DNA of 64,000 nucleotides from SZUA-117 sp964630795 (GTDB lineage: Bacteria; Pseudomonadota; Gammaproteobacteria; Steroidobacterales; Woeseiaceae). The position numbers and the translations under genes were made by a program. Under the pieces are notes generated by a model. That model saw only the letters and a program-made list of their open reading frames with translations, did not search any database and was not told the DNA's origin. Within the stretch, counting starts at the first letter, position 1, and each line of letters begins with the position of its first letter. This document shows positions 8,482 to 16,503 of the stretch, piece after piece. The stretch spans positions 1 to 64,000 of the forward strand of contig CAZVWF010000002.1 in the NCBI GenBank assembly GCA_964630795.1, read 5' to 3'.

Positions 8482-9198
8482 ATGGCGACCAAACATATGA
8501 ATGCTGCGCCCGGCGACTTTGCCGGTACCGTCCTGATGCCGGGCGACCCCCTGCGCGCCGAATACATTGCTGAAAATTTTCTCGATGGCGCTCGCCGGGT
8601 TACCGACGTTCGCAACATGTGGGGTTTCACGGGTGAGTACAAAGGAATTCCCGTTTCGGTCATGGCGCACGGGATGGGTATACCGTCAGTCTCGATCTAT
8701 GTGACCGAGCTCATCACCGAATACGATGTCAAACGCGTCATCCGGGTCGGTAGCTGTGGCACGACGCATCCGGATGTGAAACTTCGCGATGTGTTGATCG
8801 CGCAGGGCGCATCGACGGATTCCGGTGTCAACCGGATGCGTTTTGGTGGCTACGATTTTGCAGCGCTAGCAAGCTTTTCTCTCGTCCGGCATGCCGTGGA
8901 TGCAGCCGAGGCATTGGACGTCCGCTATCACGTGGGCAATATTTTCTCGGCGGATCTCTTCTATACGCCGGACACGGCCATGTTCGAGACGATGGCGAAG
9001 TTCAATGTGCTCGGGGTCGAAATGGAAGCTGCGGGTATATTTCCTATCGCGGCGGAGCATGGCGTGGAATGTCTCGCCATTTGCACCGTAAGCGATGACA
9101 TTCCTTCCGGTGACGCTTTGTCTTCTGAAGACCGTGCGACGACTTTTGACGAGATGATCAGTGTCGCGCTGGAGACCGTGCGAAAGGCGGAATCATGA
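8482..9198 (+). CDS. deoD: Purine nucleoside phosphorylase, hexameric type
   Basis: The 238-residue enzyme phosphorolyses purine (deoxy)nucleosides to base and (deoxy)ribose-1-phosphate. It has the length and layout of bacterial hexameric DeoD: phosphate loop MPGDPLRAEYIAENFL, RVGSCGTTHPDVKLRDV, the ribose-binding GVEMEAAGIF, and the base-binding Asp region CTVSDDIPSGDALS. ATG at 8482 lies 12 bases after the dehydrogenase stop. Its stop overlaps the deoC start by four bases (ATGA), indicating coupled translation. No deoB phosphopentomutase was found in the window, although one would be needed to feed DeoC. Confidence 0.96.
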   Translation: MATKHMNAAPGDFAGTVLMPGDPLRAEYIAENFLDGARRVTDVRNMWGFTGEYKGIPVSVMAHGMGIPSVSIYVTELITEYDVKRVIRVGSCGTTHPDVKLRDVLIAQGASTDSGVNRMRFGGYDFAALASFSLVRHAVDAAEALDVRYHVGNIFSADLFYTPDTAMFETMAKFNVLGVEMEAAGIFPIAAEHGVECLAICTVSDDIPSGDALSSEDRATTFDEMISVALETVRKAES

Positions 9199-10121
9199 GT
9201 CTTGCCGCGGTAGCGGCCAGCGGGCGCATACCGGACATGGGCGAGGTGACGCCGGTCGATGAAGTCGGTGTCAAAGAGCATGCAGCCCGATTTCAGACGC
9301 GTAGCATCAAGAAGGATTCGAAAGCCGAAGCGCTCAGGATGGTGTTGTCGATGATCGACCTGACGACGCTCGAGGGGCAGGATACGCCCGGCAAGGTCAG
9401 GCAACTCTGCCAGAAAGCCATTCATTTGCATGACGCTCTGCCCGACCTGCCACAGGTCGCCGCCGTGTGCGTCTACCCCACGATGGTGGGTGTGGCCAGG
9501 AAGGTGCTGGGTGATGCCGATATCAAGGTCGCCTCGGTAGCGACCGCCTTTCCAAGTGGCATGGCGCCGCGTCAAATCAAGCTCGAGGAAACGCGGATAG
9601 CGGTCGAGGAGGGTGCCGATGAAATCGACATGGTGGTTTCGCGCGGCAGGTTCCTGCAGGGTGAGTACGGTTTTGTCTTCGACGAGATCGCAGCCATCAA
9701 GGAGGCCTGTGGCGGTGCACATCTCAAGGTGATTCTGGAAACCGGGGAGCTTGGCACGCTTGATCGGGTCCGGCAGGCGAGCGTTCTGGCGATGCATGCC
9801 GGTGCGGATTTCATCAAAACCTCCACTGGCAAGATTCAGCCTGCAGCGACGCTGCCGGTGACGCTCGTGATGCTGCAGGCGATCAGGGACTATTTTTATG
9901 AATCGGGCCGCATGGTGGGTATGAAGCCGGCCGGCGGTATCTCCAGCGCCAAACTCGCTGTTCACTACCTGGTGATGTTGCGTGAAACACTGGGTACTGC
10001 ATGGATGACACCCGAGTGGTATCGCTTCGGCGCCAGTTCGCTGGCAAACGATGTGCTGATGCAGATACGCAAACAGGCAACCGGTGTTTACCAGTCGGCG
10101 GATTACTTCTCGAAGGACTGA
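9195..10121 (+). CDS. deoC: Deoxyribose-phosphate aldolase
   Basis: The 308-residue class I aldolase cleaves 2-deoxyribose-5-phosphate to glyceraldehyde-3-phosphate and acetaldehyde. The Schiff-base Lys is K208 in ADFIKTSTGK and the proton-relay Lys is K244 in GMKPAGGISS. The protein is about 50 residues longer than the E. coli enzyme; the N-terminal extension (residues 1-45) matches the longer form known from eukaryotes and some bacteria. It overlaps deoD by four bases and is followed after ten bases by an aldehyde dehydrogenase, which can remove the toxic acetaldehyde. Confidence 0.96.
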   Translation: MSLAAVAASGRIPDMGEVTPVDEVGVKEHAARFQTRSIKKDSKAEALRMVLSMIDLTTLEGQDTPGKVRQLCQKAIHLHDALPDLPQVAAVCVYPTMVGVARKVLGDADIKVASVATAFPSGMAPRQIKLEETRIAVEEGADEIDMVVSRGRFLQGEYGFVFDEIAAIKEACGGAHLKVILETGELGTLDRVRQASVLAMHAGADFIKTSTGKIQPAATLPVTLVMLQAIRDYFYESGRMVGMKPAGGISSAKLAVHYLVMLRETLGTAWMTPEWYRFGASSLANDVLMQIRKQATGVYQSADYFSKD

Positions 10122-10131
10122 CGTATACGGC

Positions 10132-11604
10132 ATGAGTACAGAATCTTCAAAACTCGCTTTTGACGGTGGCTGGCAATACACGCCGGCGCCGGAGAGTACC
10201 GATCATGTTTCGATTGACGATCAATACGGATTGTTTATCGGCAATGAATTCGTCGAGCCGGAAAGCGGCCGCTATTTCGATACCATCAATCCGGCGACCG
10301 AAGAACATCTCGCCAGCATTGCGGAAGGCGGCGAAGCTGATGTTGACCGGGCCATGAGGACAGCGCGTAAGGCATACAGCGGCGCCTGGTCCAAATTGAA
10401 AGCAGCTGAAAGAGGCAAGTACATTTTTCGCATCGCGCGAATCCTCCAGGAGCGCGCCCGCGAGTTTTCTGTCATCGAGTCACTGGACGGCGGCAAGCCG
10501 ATTCGTGAATCCCGCGATATTGATATTCCACTGGCGGCGGCGCACTTTTTTTACTACGCCGGCTGGGCCGACAAACTCGCGTATGCCTTTCCCGGCCGCA
10601 ATCCTGTCGCGCTAGGAGTTGCCGGCCAGATCGTTCCCTGGAATTTCCCGTTGTTGATGGCCGCGTGGAAGATAGCGCCGGCACTCGCCTGCGGCAATAC
10701 CGTCGTATTGAAGCCGGCGGAGACGACACCGCTGACTGCGATGAAGCTCGCAGAAGTGATACGTGACGCCGATCTGCCGCCAGGCGTGGTCAACATCGTT
10801 ACCGGTGCAGGCGATACGGGCGCGGCCATCGTCAATCACCCGGATATCGACAAGATAGCTTTCACAGGTTCGACCGAGGTCGGGCGAATCATCCAGCGAG
10901 CAATTGCCGGTTCCGGCAAAAAATACACGCTGGAACTGGGCGGCAAGGCCGCGAATATTATTTTTGCCGATGCTGCAATCGACCAGGCCGTCGAAGGCAT
11001 CGTTAACGGCATCTTCTTCAACCAGGGGCACGTCTGTTGCGCCGGTTCGCGGTTGTTCGTGCAGGAGTCGGTGGCCGATGAAGTGATCGCGAAGCTCAAG
11101 GACCGGATGGAAACGCTAATCGTGGGTGATCCGCTGGACAAGAATACGGACATCGGCGCCATCAATTCGGCCCGGCAGCTCGAAACGATTGAGTCCTACC
11201 TGAAGGTCGGCCGGGAAGAGGGTGCGGAGATGCACCAGAGTAGCTGCGAGGTGCCGGATACGGGCTACTGGTGCAGGCCGACCATCTTTACCGGCGTTTC
11301 CCAGTCCAATCGCATCGTTCAGGAAGAGATCTTCGGGCCGGTGCTGGCCATACAGACGTTCCGCACGCAGGAAGAAGGACTGGATAAAGCCAACAACACG
11401 CCATACGGCTTGTCGGGTGGCGTCTGGACGGACAAGGGCGCGAAGATATTTCGCATGACCCGGAAAATTCGTGCGGGCGTGGTCTGGGCCAACACTTTCA
11501 ACAAGTTCGATCCGACATCGCCCTTCGGCGGTTACAAGGAAAGCGGTGTTGGCCGTGAGGGCGGCCTGCATGGTCTCGATGCCTATCTGAAGCTGGAGGC
11601 ATAG
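10132..11604 (+). CDS. NAD(P)-dependent aldehyde dehydrogenase
   Basis: The 490-residue protein is a full-length ALDH superfamily enzyme. The general base Glu is at residue 268 (LELGGKAA) and the catalytic Cys at residue 302 (GHVCCAGS), exactly the classical ALDH positions. The coenzyme motifs GQIVPWNFPLLMAAW and FTGSTEVG and the late EIFGPVLAI are intact. The start ATG at 10132 lies ten bases after deoC. Its position directly behind deoC suggests that it oxidises the acetaldehyde from deoxyribose-5-phosphate cleavage to acetate; broader aldehyde use is possible. Confidence 0.94.
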   Translation: MSTESSKLAFDGGWQYTPAPESTDHVSIDDQYGLFIGNEFVEPESGRYFDTINPATEEHLASIAEGGEADVDRAMRTARKAYSGAWSKLKAAERGKYIFRIARILQERAREFSVIESLDGGKPIRESRDIDIPLAAAHFFYYAGWADKLAYAFPGRNPVALGVAGQIVPWNFPLLMAAWKIAPALACGNTVVLKPAETTPLTAMKLAEVIRDADLPPGVVNIVTGAGDTGAAIVNHPDIDKIAFTGSTEVGRIIQRAIAGSGKKYTLELGGKAANIIFADAAIDQAVEGIVNGIFFNQGHVCCAGSRLFVQESVADEVIAKLKDRMETLIVGDPLDKNTDIGAINSARQLETIESYLKVGREEGAEMHQSSCEVPDTGYWCRPTIFTGVSQSNRIVQEEIFGPVLAIQTFRTQEEGLDKANNTPYGLSGGVWTDKGAKIFRMTRKIRAGVVWANTFNKFDPTSPFGGYKESGVGREGGLHGLDAYLKLEA

Positions 11605-11606
11605 CG

Positions 11607-12479
11607 ATGGCAGGATCAAAATCACGAATGCCGGTCGCAAAGACCTACAAGATATACATCGATGGCAAGTTCCCGCGAACCGAGTCGGGACGCTATTTCA
11701 CGATAGACGGTGGCGATGGTTCGGTGATCGCCAATATCTGCAGGGGCAGTCGCAAGGACTTCCGTAATGCGGTGGTTGCCGCTCGCAAGGCATTCCCGGG
11801 CTGGTCGGGGGCGAGCGCTTACCTGCGCGGGCAGATCCTTTACCGCATTGCGGAAATGCTGGAAGGGCGGGCCGAACAGTTTGTTGCCGAACTCGTTCTT
11901 CAGGGCGTGGCGAAACGGCGCGCCAGGAAGGAGATTGATGCGTCGATCGATCGGTTGATTTACTACGCCGGCTGGTCAGACAAATACCAGCAGGTCTTCA
12001 GTGCCGTGAACCCGGTTAGTTCGCCACATTTCAATTTCTCCGTGCTCGAACCTGCAGGCGTCGTGTCCGTCCTGGCACCGGATGACAGCGGTCTTTTGGG
12101 ACTCGTGTCCAATATTGCCCCAGTCATCGTCGGTGGCAATACGACCGTCGTGCTTGCATCGGAGCAACGGCCGCTTTGCGCGGTGAGTTTTGCGGAAGTG
12201 CTGCACGCATCGGATGTGCCTGCCGGTGTGGTCAATATCCTGACAGGCTATCGTGAGGAGCTGACCGGGCAGTTCGCATCGCACATGGACGTGAATGCTG
12301 TCGTCTACTGTGATGCGGAAGCTGACGATGCGGCAGACATCCAGGTCAGGGCAGCAGGCAATCTGAAGCGTGTCGTCGACCTCGTCGGTACGGACTGGTC
12401 AAAAGAAAACGCGCAAAACCCCTATCGCATTAAAGATACCCAGGAAATCAAAACCACCTGGCATCCCATCGGTAGCTAG
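11607..12479 (+). CDS. Truncated ALDH-like protein without catalytic domain
   Basis: This 290-residue protein matches the N-terminal and coenzyme-binding half of an aldehyde dehydrogenase (YKIYIDGKFPRTESGRYF, GGNTTVVLASEQRPLCAVSFAEVL, DVPAGVVNILTGYREEL). The segment that should carry LELGGK reads VVDLVGTDW, so the catalytic Glu position is altered. It then ends in an unrelated 30-residue tail (NPYRIKDTQEIKTTWHPIG). No region corresponding to the catalytic Cys exists. The frame is open, has an RBS (GGAGG) at the end of the preceding gene and normal codon use, so it does not look like fresh decay. A regulatory or structural partner of the full ALDH is plausible but unproven. Confidence 0.8.
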   Translation: MAGSKSRMPVAKTYKIYIDGKFPRTESGRYFTIDGGDGSVIANICRGSRKDFRNAVVAARKAFPGWSGASAYLRGQILYRIAEMLEGRAEQFVAELVLQGVAKRRARKEIDASIDRLIYYAGWSDKYQQVFSAVNPVSSPHFNFSVLEPAGVVSVLAPDDSGLLGLVSNIAPVIVGGNTTVVLASEQRPLCAVSFAEVLHASDVPAGVVNILTGYREELTGQFASHMDVNAVVYCDAEADDAADIQVRAAGNLKRVVDLVGTDWSKENAQNPYRIKDTQEIKTTWHPIGS

Positions 12480-12503
12480 CAGACCGTTTTTTCCTACCTG
12501 CCA

Positions 12504-14450
12504 GTGCTTTCTCTCAAGTTAAAATCAGCCCTGCTAACAGCGATCGCGACCTGTTCGCTCATCGCCTGCTCAGACGGCGGCGACGTAACGCAAACGACGG
12601 ACCAGCGGGATCCATCCGTTGCGCGGCTCTGGAATGAGGTACTGCTCGGTGCCATTCGAAATGACTTCGCCCGCCCCACCGTGCACGCACGCAATCTTTT
12701 TCACCTGTCTGCAGCGATGTATGACGCCTGGGCGGTTTTCGACACAACGGCAGGTACGTTTCTCCCTGGCAAGACGATTGGCAACTACACCTGCCCGCTG
12801 GACTACGAGCCGTACAATCGCGACCTGGTTGAGGCCCGTGAAGAAGCGATCAGCTATGCCGCCTACAGACTCATCACCCATCGCTTCGCAAATGCACCGG
12901 GCGTCACCGGCATTCAAAGTAATGCCGATGCATTGATGCAGTCGCTCGGTTACGACCCGGGCGACAATTCGACGGACACGCGCGGGGGTTCAGCGGCCGC
13001 GATGGGTAACGTCATCGCAAGCTGCTATATCAACTTCGGCTTGCAGGACGGCGCGAACGAGGCCGACGACTACGCCAATGTGTCCTACCAGCCGGTGAAT
13101 CCGCCGATCGAACCGGAGCGGCCGGGTAACCCGAATATCGTCGATCTTGATCGCTGGCAGCAGGTGTCTTTGACGGTTTTCATCGACCAGGCAGGCAATC
13201 GGGTCAGTGCAACGCCAGACTTCCTGAGTCCCGAGTGGGGGCAGGTGGAGCCGTTCGCACTGTCGCCCGCCGACGCTACGGTCTATTCGAGGGGTGGATT
13301 CGACTATTACGTCTACCATGATCCCGGTGCGCCACCCGGGTCCGCGGGCACACTGTCCGATGAATACAAGTGGGGCTTTGCACTGGTATCGGTCTGGTCC
13401 TCACACCTGGATCCGGCCGATGGCGTGATGATCGATATCTCGCCGGCGACCATCGGCAACAACCCGTTGCTGCCTGCCAACTTTCCGGATTACCCGAATT
13501 TCTATGATTTGCTGATTGTTGGCGACGCCAGCCAGGGCCATGCGACCAACCCGGTGACCGGCGCGCCGTATGCGCCACAAATTGTGCCCCGCGGCGACTA
13601 CACGCGAGTTCTCGCGGAATTCTGGGCGGACGGACCTGATTCCGAAACCCCACCGGGCCACTGGTTCGTCATTCTTAATACGGTGCAGGATCATCCCGAT
13701 TTCCAGCGTCGCATGGAAGGCGCGGGTGCAACGCTCGGACCGCTCGAATGGGATGTGAAAGCGTACTTCGCGCTGGGCGGGGCGATGCACGACTCGGCGA
13801 TTGCTGCCTGGGGTATCAAGGGCTGGTATGACTATCTCCGCCCGGTATCTGCCATTCGGGCCATGGCGGATCGCGGCCAGAGCAGCGATCCTGCACTGCC
13901 ATCCTATTCTGTTGATGGGCTGCCGCTGATACCCGGTTACATCGAACTGGTCGCGGCCGGCGATCCGCTCGCCGGTCAGAATGATGAACATGTCGGCAAG
14001 ATAAAACTCTATGCCTGGCGGGGTCCCGATTTCATTGGTAACCCGGCGGTCGACCAGGCCGGGGTTGACTGGATACTGGGCGAGAACTGGTGGCCGTATC
14101 AACGGCCCACTTTCGTCACGCCGCCTTTCGCCGGCTATGTATCCGGACATTCGACCTATTCGCGTGCCGCGGCTGAGGTATTGACCGCTCTCACCGGCGA
14201 TCCGTTTTTTCCGGGCGGCATGAGCGGTTTCGACATCCAGGCCAACGAGTTCCTGGTATTCGAAGAGGGGCCCAGTGTCGACATGACCCTTCAATGGGCG
14301 ACCTACCGCGATGCGTCCGACCAGACGAGTTTGTCGCGTCTTTGGGGCGGCATTCACCCGCCTGCCGACGATATTCCCGGTCGTATCATCGGGGAACGAA
14401 TCGGAATTGACGCGTTCAATCTCGCCCGCCGTTACTTCAACGGCAACTAA
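12504..14450 (+). CDS. Vanadium-dependent haloperoxidase / PAP2-fold lipoprotein
   Basis: This 648-residue protein carries the three vanadate/phosphate-site motifs of the haloperoxidase-PAP2 fold: KGWYDYLRP (K439, R446), YVSGHSTYSRAA (S547-G548-H549) and SRLWGGIHPPADD (R612, H618). These residues bind vanadate or phosphate, with H549 the acid-base residue and H618 the covalent ligand. The start is GTG at 12504, giving a lipoprotein signal with lipobox LIAC at about residue 22, so the enzyme is probably anchored in the envelope facing the periplasm or outside. It could oxidise halides with hydrogen peroxide or act as an acid phosphatase. It stands alone with 24 bases to the ALDH-like gene. Confidence 0.87.
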   Translation: MLSLKLKSALLTAIATCSLIACSDGGDVTQTTDQRDPSVARLWNEVLLGAIRNDFARPTVHARNLFHLSAAMYDAWAVFDTTAGTFLPGKTIGNYTCPLDYEPYNRDLVEAREEAISYAAYRLITHRFANAPGVTGIQSNADALMQSLGYDPGDNSTDTRGGSAAAMGNVIASCYINFGLQDGANEADDYANVSYQPVNPPIEPERPGNPNIVDLDRWQQVSLTVFIDQAGNRVSATPDFLSPEWGQVEPFALSPADATVYSRGGFDYYVYHDPGAPPGSAGTLSDEYKWGFALVSVWSSHLDPADGVMIDISPATIGNNPLLPANFPDYPNFYDLLIVGDASQGHATNPVTGAPYAPQIVPRGDYTRVLAEFWADGPDSETPPGHWFVILNTVQDHPDFQRRMEGAGATLGPLEWDVKAYFALGGAMHDSAIAAWGIKGWYDYLRPVSAIRAMADRGQSSDPALPSYSVDGLPLIPGYIELVAAGDPLAGQNDEHVGKIKLYAWRGPDFIGNPAVDQAGVDWILGENWWPYQRPTFVTPPFAGYVSGHSTYSRAAAEVLTALTGDPFFPGGMSGFDIQANEFLVFEEGPSVDMTLQWATYRDASDQTSLSRLWGGIHPPADDIPGRIIGERIGIDAFNLARRYFNGN

Positions 14451-14504
14451 TTCTGCCGTCAAGCTGCAACGCAGCCGACATTCCGGGCATCATGACAATT
14501 ACCG

Positions 14505-15224
14505 ATGCATGACATTTCCCGATTTACGGGCGATTTTCCGGATTGGCAGGCTGGTGCGGAACAACGCCTGGGATTCAGTATGGTGCTGGCAGCTGTCATG
14601 CTCGCCGGCATACTCAGTCTCGCCAGGCTCCCGGCGCCCGGCGAATTCGGACCGATCCTGGAACTGGTCGTCGAGTTGACCCGGCCGCAGCCGATTGTCG
14701 AGCCCGAGCCGGATAGCCTACCACCGCCGGTCACCGAGGTCGTCGAGGAGCCGCAGCCGGCGACGACGATTCCCGAATCACTAAGTGAGTCGCCACCCGC
14801 AGAAGAACAGGCCGCCGGTGAGGGCGCTGCCATCGACTGGGATGTCGAACGCGACAAAGCCATCAAGGAAGTACTCGATGCTATTGCCCGTGAAGAGGCC
14901 TACAGCGTGAATCCCCGATTCGAGGCGGCGCGTCGTGAGGCCCGGGTGCGATTCCGTGCGAGCCTGGCACCCGAGGTGCTCAATGCCTGGGATAACGTCG
15001 AAAAAGACCAGTTGGGGCGGACTGTCCTTCGACTTGGCGATGGCAACTGTTTCGCCATTCTCGATGATCCGAGCGCCGTCAATCGCTGGGCTTTCGAGAC
15101 GTACCAACGGAATATGGTCTACTGCGATTTCTTCTTTGGCGGCCCGCAGGGCAAAAACCTGCCCTGGGTCGAGATCATCCGGGAGCGATACCCCTATCTT
15201 CGCGACCCGGTCGAGATTCCCTAG
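14505..15224 (+). CDS. Membrane-anchored Pro/Glu-rich protein of unknown function
   Basis: The 239-residue protein has a short cytoplasmic head, one hydrophobic segment at about residues 24-43 (MVLAAVMLAGILSLARL), and then a proline- and glutamate-rich stretch (about 60-105, many PEP and PPP repeats) like the spacer of TonB-type proteins. A charged helical part follows (AIKEVLDAIAREEAY), and then a compact C-terminal domain with three Cys (GDGNCFAI, VYCDFFF). No energy-coupling TonB C-terminal motif was recognised. The layout suggests a periplasmic domain held at the inner membrane. It ends overlapping the convergent adenosine kinase gene by four bases. Function unknown. Confidence 0.75.
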   Translation: MHDISRFTGDFPDWQAGAEQRLGFSMVLAAVMLAGILSLARLPAPGEFGPILELVVELTRPQPIVEPEPDSLPPPVTEVVEEPQPATTIPESLSESPPAEEQAAGEGAAIDWDVERDKAIKEVLDAIAREEAYSVNPRFEAARREARVRFRASLAPEVLNAWDNVEKDQLGRTVLRLGDGNCFAILDDPSAVNRWAFETYQRNMVYCDFFFGGPQGKNLPWVEIIRERYPYLRDPVEIP

Positions 15225-16201
15225 GCGCCAAAGTTTTCCAGGATGCCCGGCTCGATGCGTGCTCCTACCTGCTGGATGACCCGGGTGCCACAGAATGTAC
15301 CGATTTCTGCCGACTCCTTGAGCGATTTATTGTTCGTCAGCCCGTAGAGAAAGCCGGCGCAGTAGGCGTCGCCCGCACCGGTCGTGTCGATCACCTTCGC
15401 AACGGGCGTTGCTGCCTGCGTGATGATCTCGTCACCATGGCGAATAACGGATCCTTTCTCCGAGCGTGTGATCGCGAACAGGTTGTCGTAGTCGTCCAGT
15501 GCCAGCATCGATTCTTCAAAGTTGGCGGTCTCAAGTAGCGCATTCACCTCGTCATCGTCCGCAACCACGATGTCGACGCCGTCTTTGACGGCAGCATGAA
15601 ATGCATCACGATGTCGTTCAACGCAGAATGAGTCGGACAATGACAACGCGACCTTGCCACCATAGCGGCGTGCCATATCGATCGCTTTGGCCGCCACCGC
15701 CGGTCCCTCCGCGAGGTCCCAGATATACCCTTCGAGCAAAATTACGTTGGGAGTACCAAGCGTTTCGTCGGTCACATCATTGACAGAAAGCTCGGTACAT
15801 GCGCCGAGATAGGTTTGCATCGTGCGCTGTCCGTCGTCACTGATCAGCACATGGCATCTAGCTGTCGGCGCATTCGCCGGTGCCGGGGTGAGGCGTACGT
15901 CGACGCCAAGAGACCGCATGTCATGAACGAATATTTCGCCGAGCTGGTCGTCCGCGACGCGACCGATGTAGGCTGCCGGACTGCCGAGGTTGGCAAACCC
16001 GGCGACGGTATTGGCCACCGAACCGCCGGACATTTCCGTGGCCGGGCCCATCAGGTCGTAAATCTCATGTGCACGCGCCTCATCGATCAGGGTCATCGAT
16101 CCCAGCGGTGCGCCGATCTTGTCGAGGAATTCGTCATCGACGTGTGACAGCACGTCCACGATTGCATTGCTGATTCCAAGTAGCCGGGTGTTGTCTGACA
16201 T
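15221..16201 (-). CDS. Adenosine kinase-like PfkB family kinase
   Basis: The 326-residue kinase has the N-terminal start GISNAIVDVLSHVDDEFLD, the substrate region MSGGSVANTVAGFANLGS and the C-terminal catalytic signature DTTGAGDAYCAGFLYG. The arrangement MTLIDEARA followed by MSGGS and QTYLGAC is typical of the proteobacterial proteins annotated as adenosine kinase, which convert adenosine to AMP. Other PfkB sugars cannot be excluded by eye. It lies near the phosphoribosyltransferase pair and the nucleoside locus, which agrees with purine salvage. Confidence 0.85.
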   Translation of the reverse strand: MSDNTRLLGISNAIVDVLSHVDDEFLDKIGAPLGSMTLIDEARAHEIYDLMGPATEMSGGSVANTVAGFANLGSPAAYIGRVADDQLGEIFVHDMRSLGVDVRLTPAPANAPTARCHVLISDDGQRTMQTYLGACTELSVNDVTDETLGTPNVILLEGYIWDLAEGPAVAAKAIDMARRYGGKVALSLSDSFCVERHRDAFHAAVKDGVDIVVADDDEVNALLETANFEESMLALDDYDNLFAITRSEKGSVIRHGDEIITQAATPVAKVIDTTGAGDAYCAGFLYGLTNNKSLKESAEIGTFCGTRVIQQVGARIEPGILENFGA

Positions 16202-16340
16202 GAATTGAGGGTCCGAAACCGAAACGCGGCATAGCCTACACGAATTCGGCCAGTATGCGATTCATTTCGTTGGGGAAATTGACGCTTCTTGCAGTCTGGC
16301 GTTATGGCGGGTTCACGAATGGGTGTTTAACGGACATCGG

Positions 16341-16484
16341 ATGCGAAGAGCCGCAAGTTTCCTGGTTCCGGTAACCCTGATTTCTGCCTACTACGCGTTC
16401 TGGGTTGGCCTGATGGCCTTTCTGCTGGACAAGTATCCTGCGATTGGCAAACGTCACGACTACTTGCTCGTCGGTGCCCAATAG
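16341..16484 (+). CDS. Possible small membrane protein
   Basis: An ATG-initiated frame of 47 codons reads MRRAASFLVPVTLISAYYAF and continues with a hydrophobic stretch to a charged C-terminal tail (DKYPAIGKRHDYLLVGAQ). It has a positively charged start and one predicted membrane span. It lies in the 302-base space between the adenosine kinase gene and the GMC gene, both on the other strand. There is no strong ribosome binding site. The rest of this space shows nothing recognisable. The protein may be real, but short hydrophobic frames also arise by chance. Confidence 0.35.
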   Translation: MRRAASFLVPVTLISAYYAFWVGLMAFLLDKYPAIGKRHDYLLVGAQ

Positions 16485-16503
16485 CGAACCTGGAAAACGA
16501 AGC

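Noticed and set aside
8961..10181. Long reverse open frame of 406 codons
   Set aside because: It is antisense to deoD and deoC, whose family motifs are certain; His- and Arg-rich composition is typical of a shadow frame in GC-rich DNA.
13401..14462. Reverse open frame of 353 codons
   Set aside because: Antisense to the haloperoxidase-type gene; no recognisable domain.
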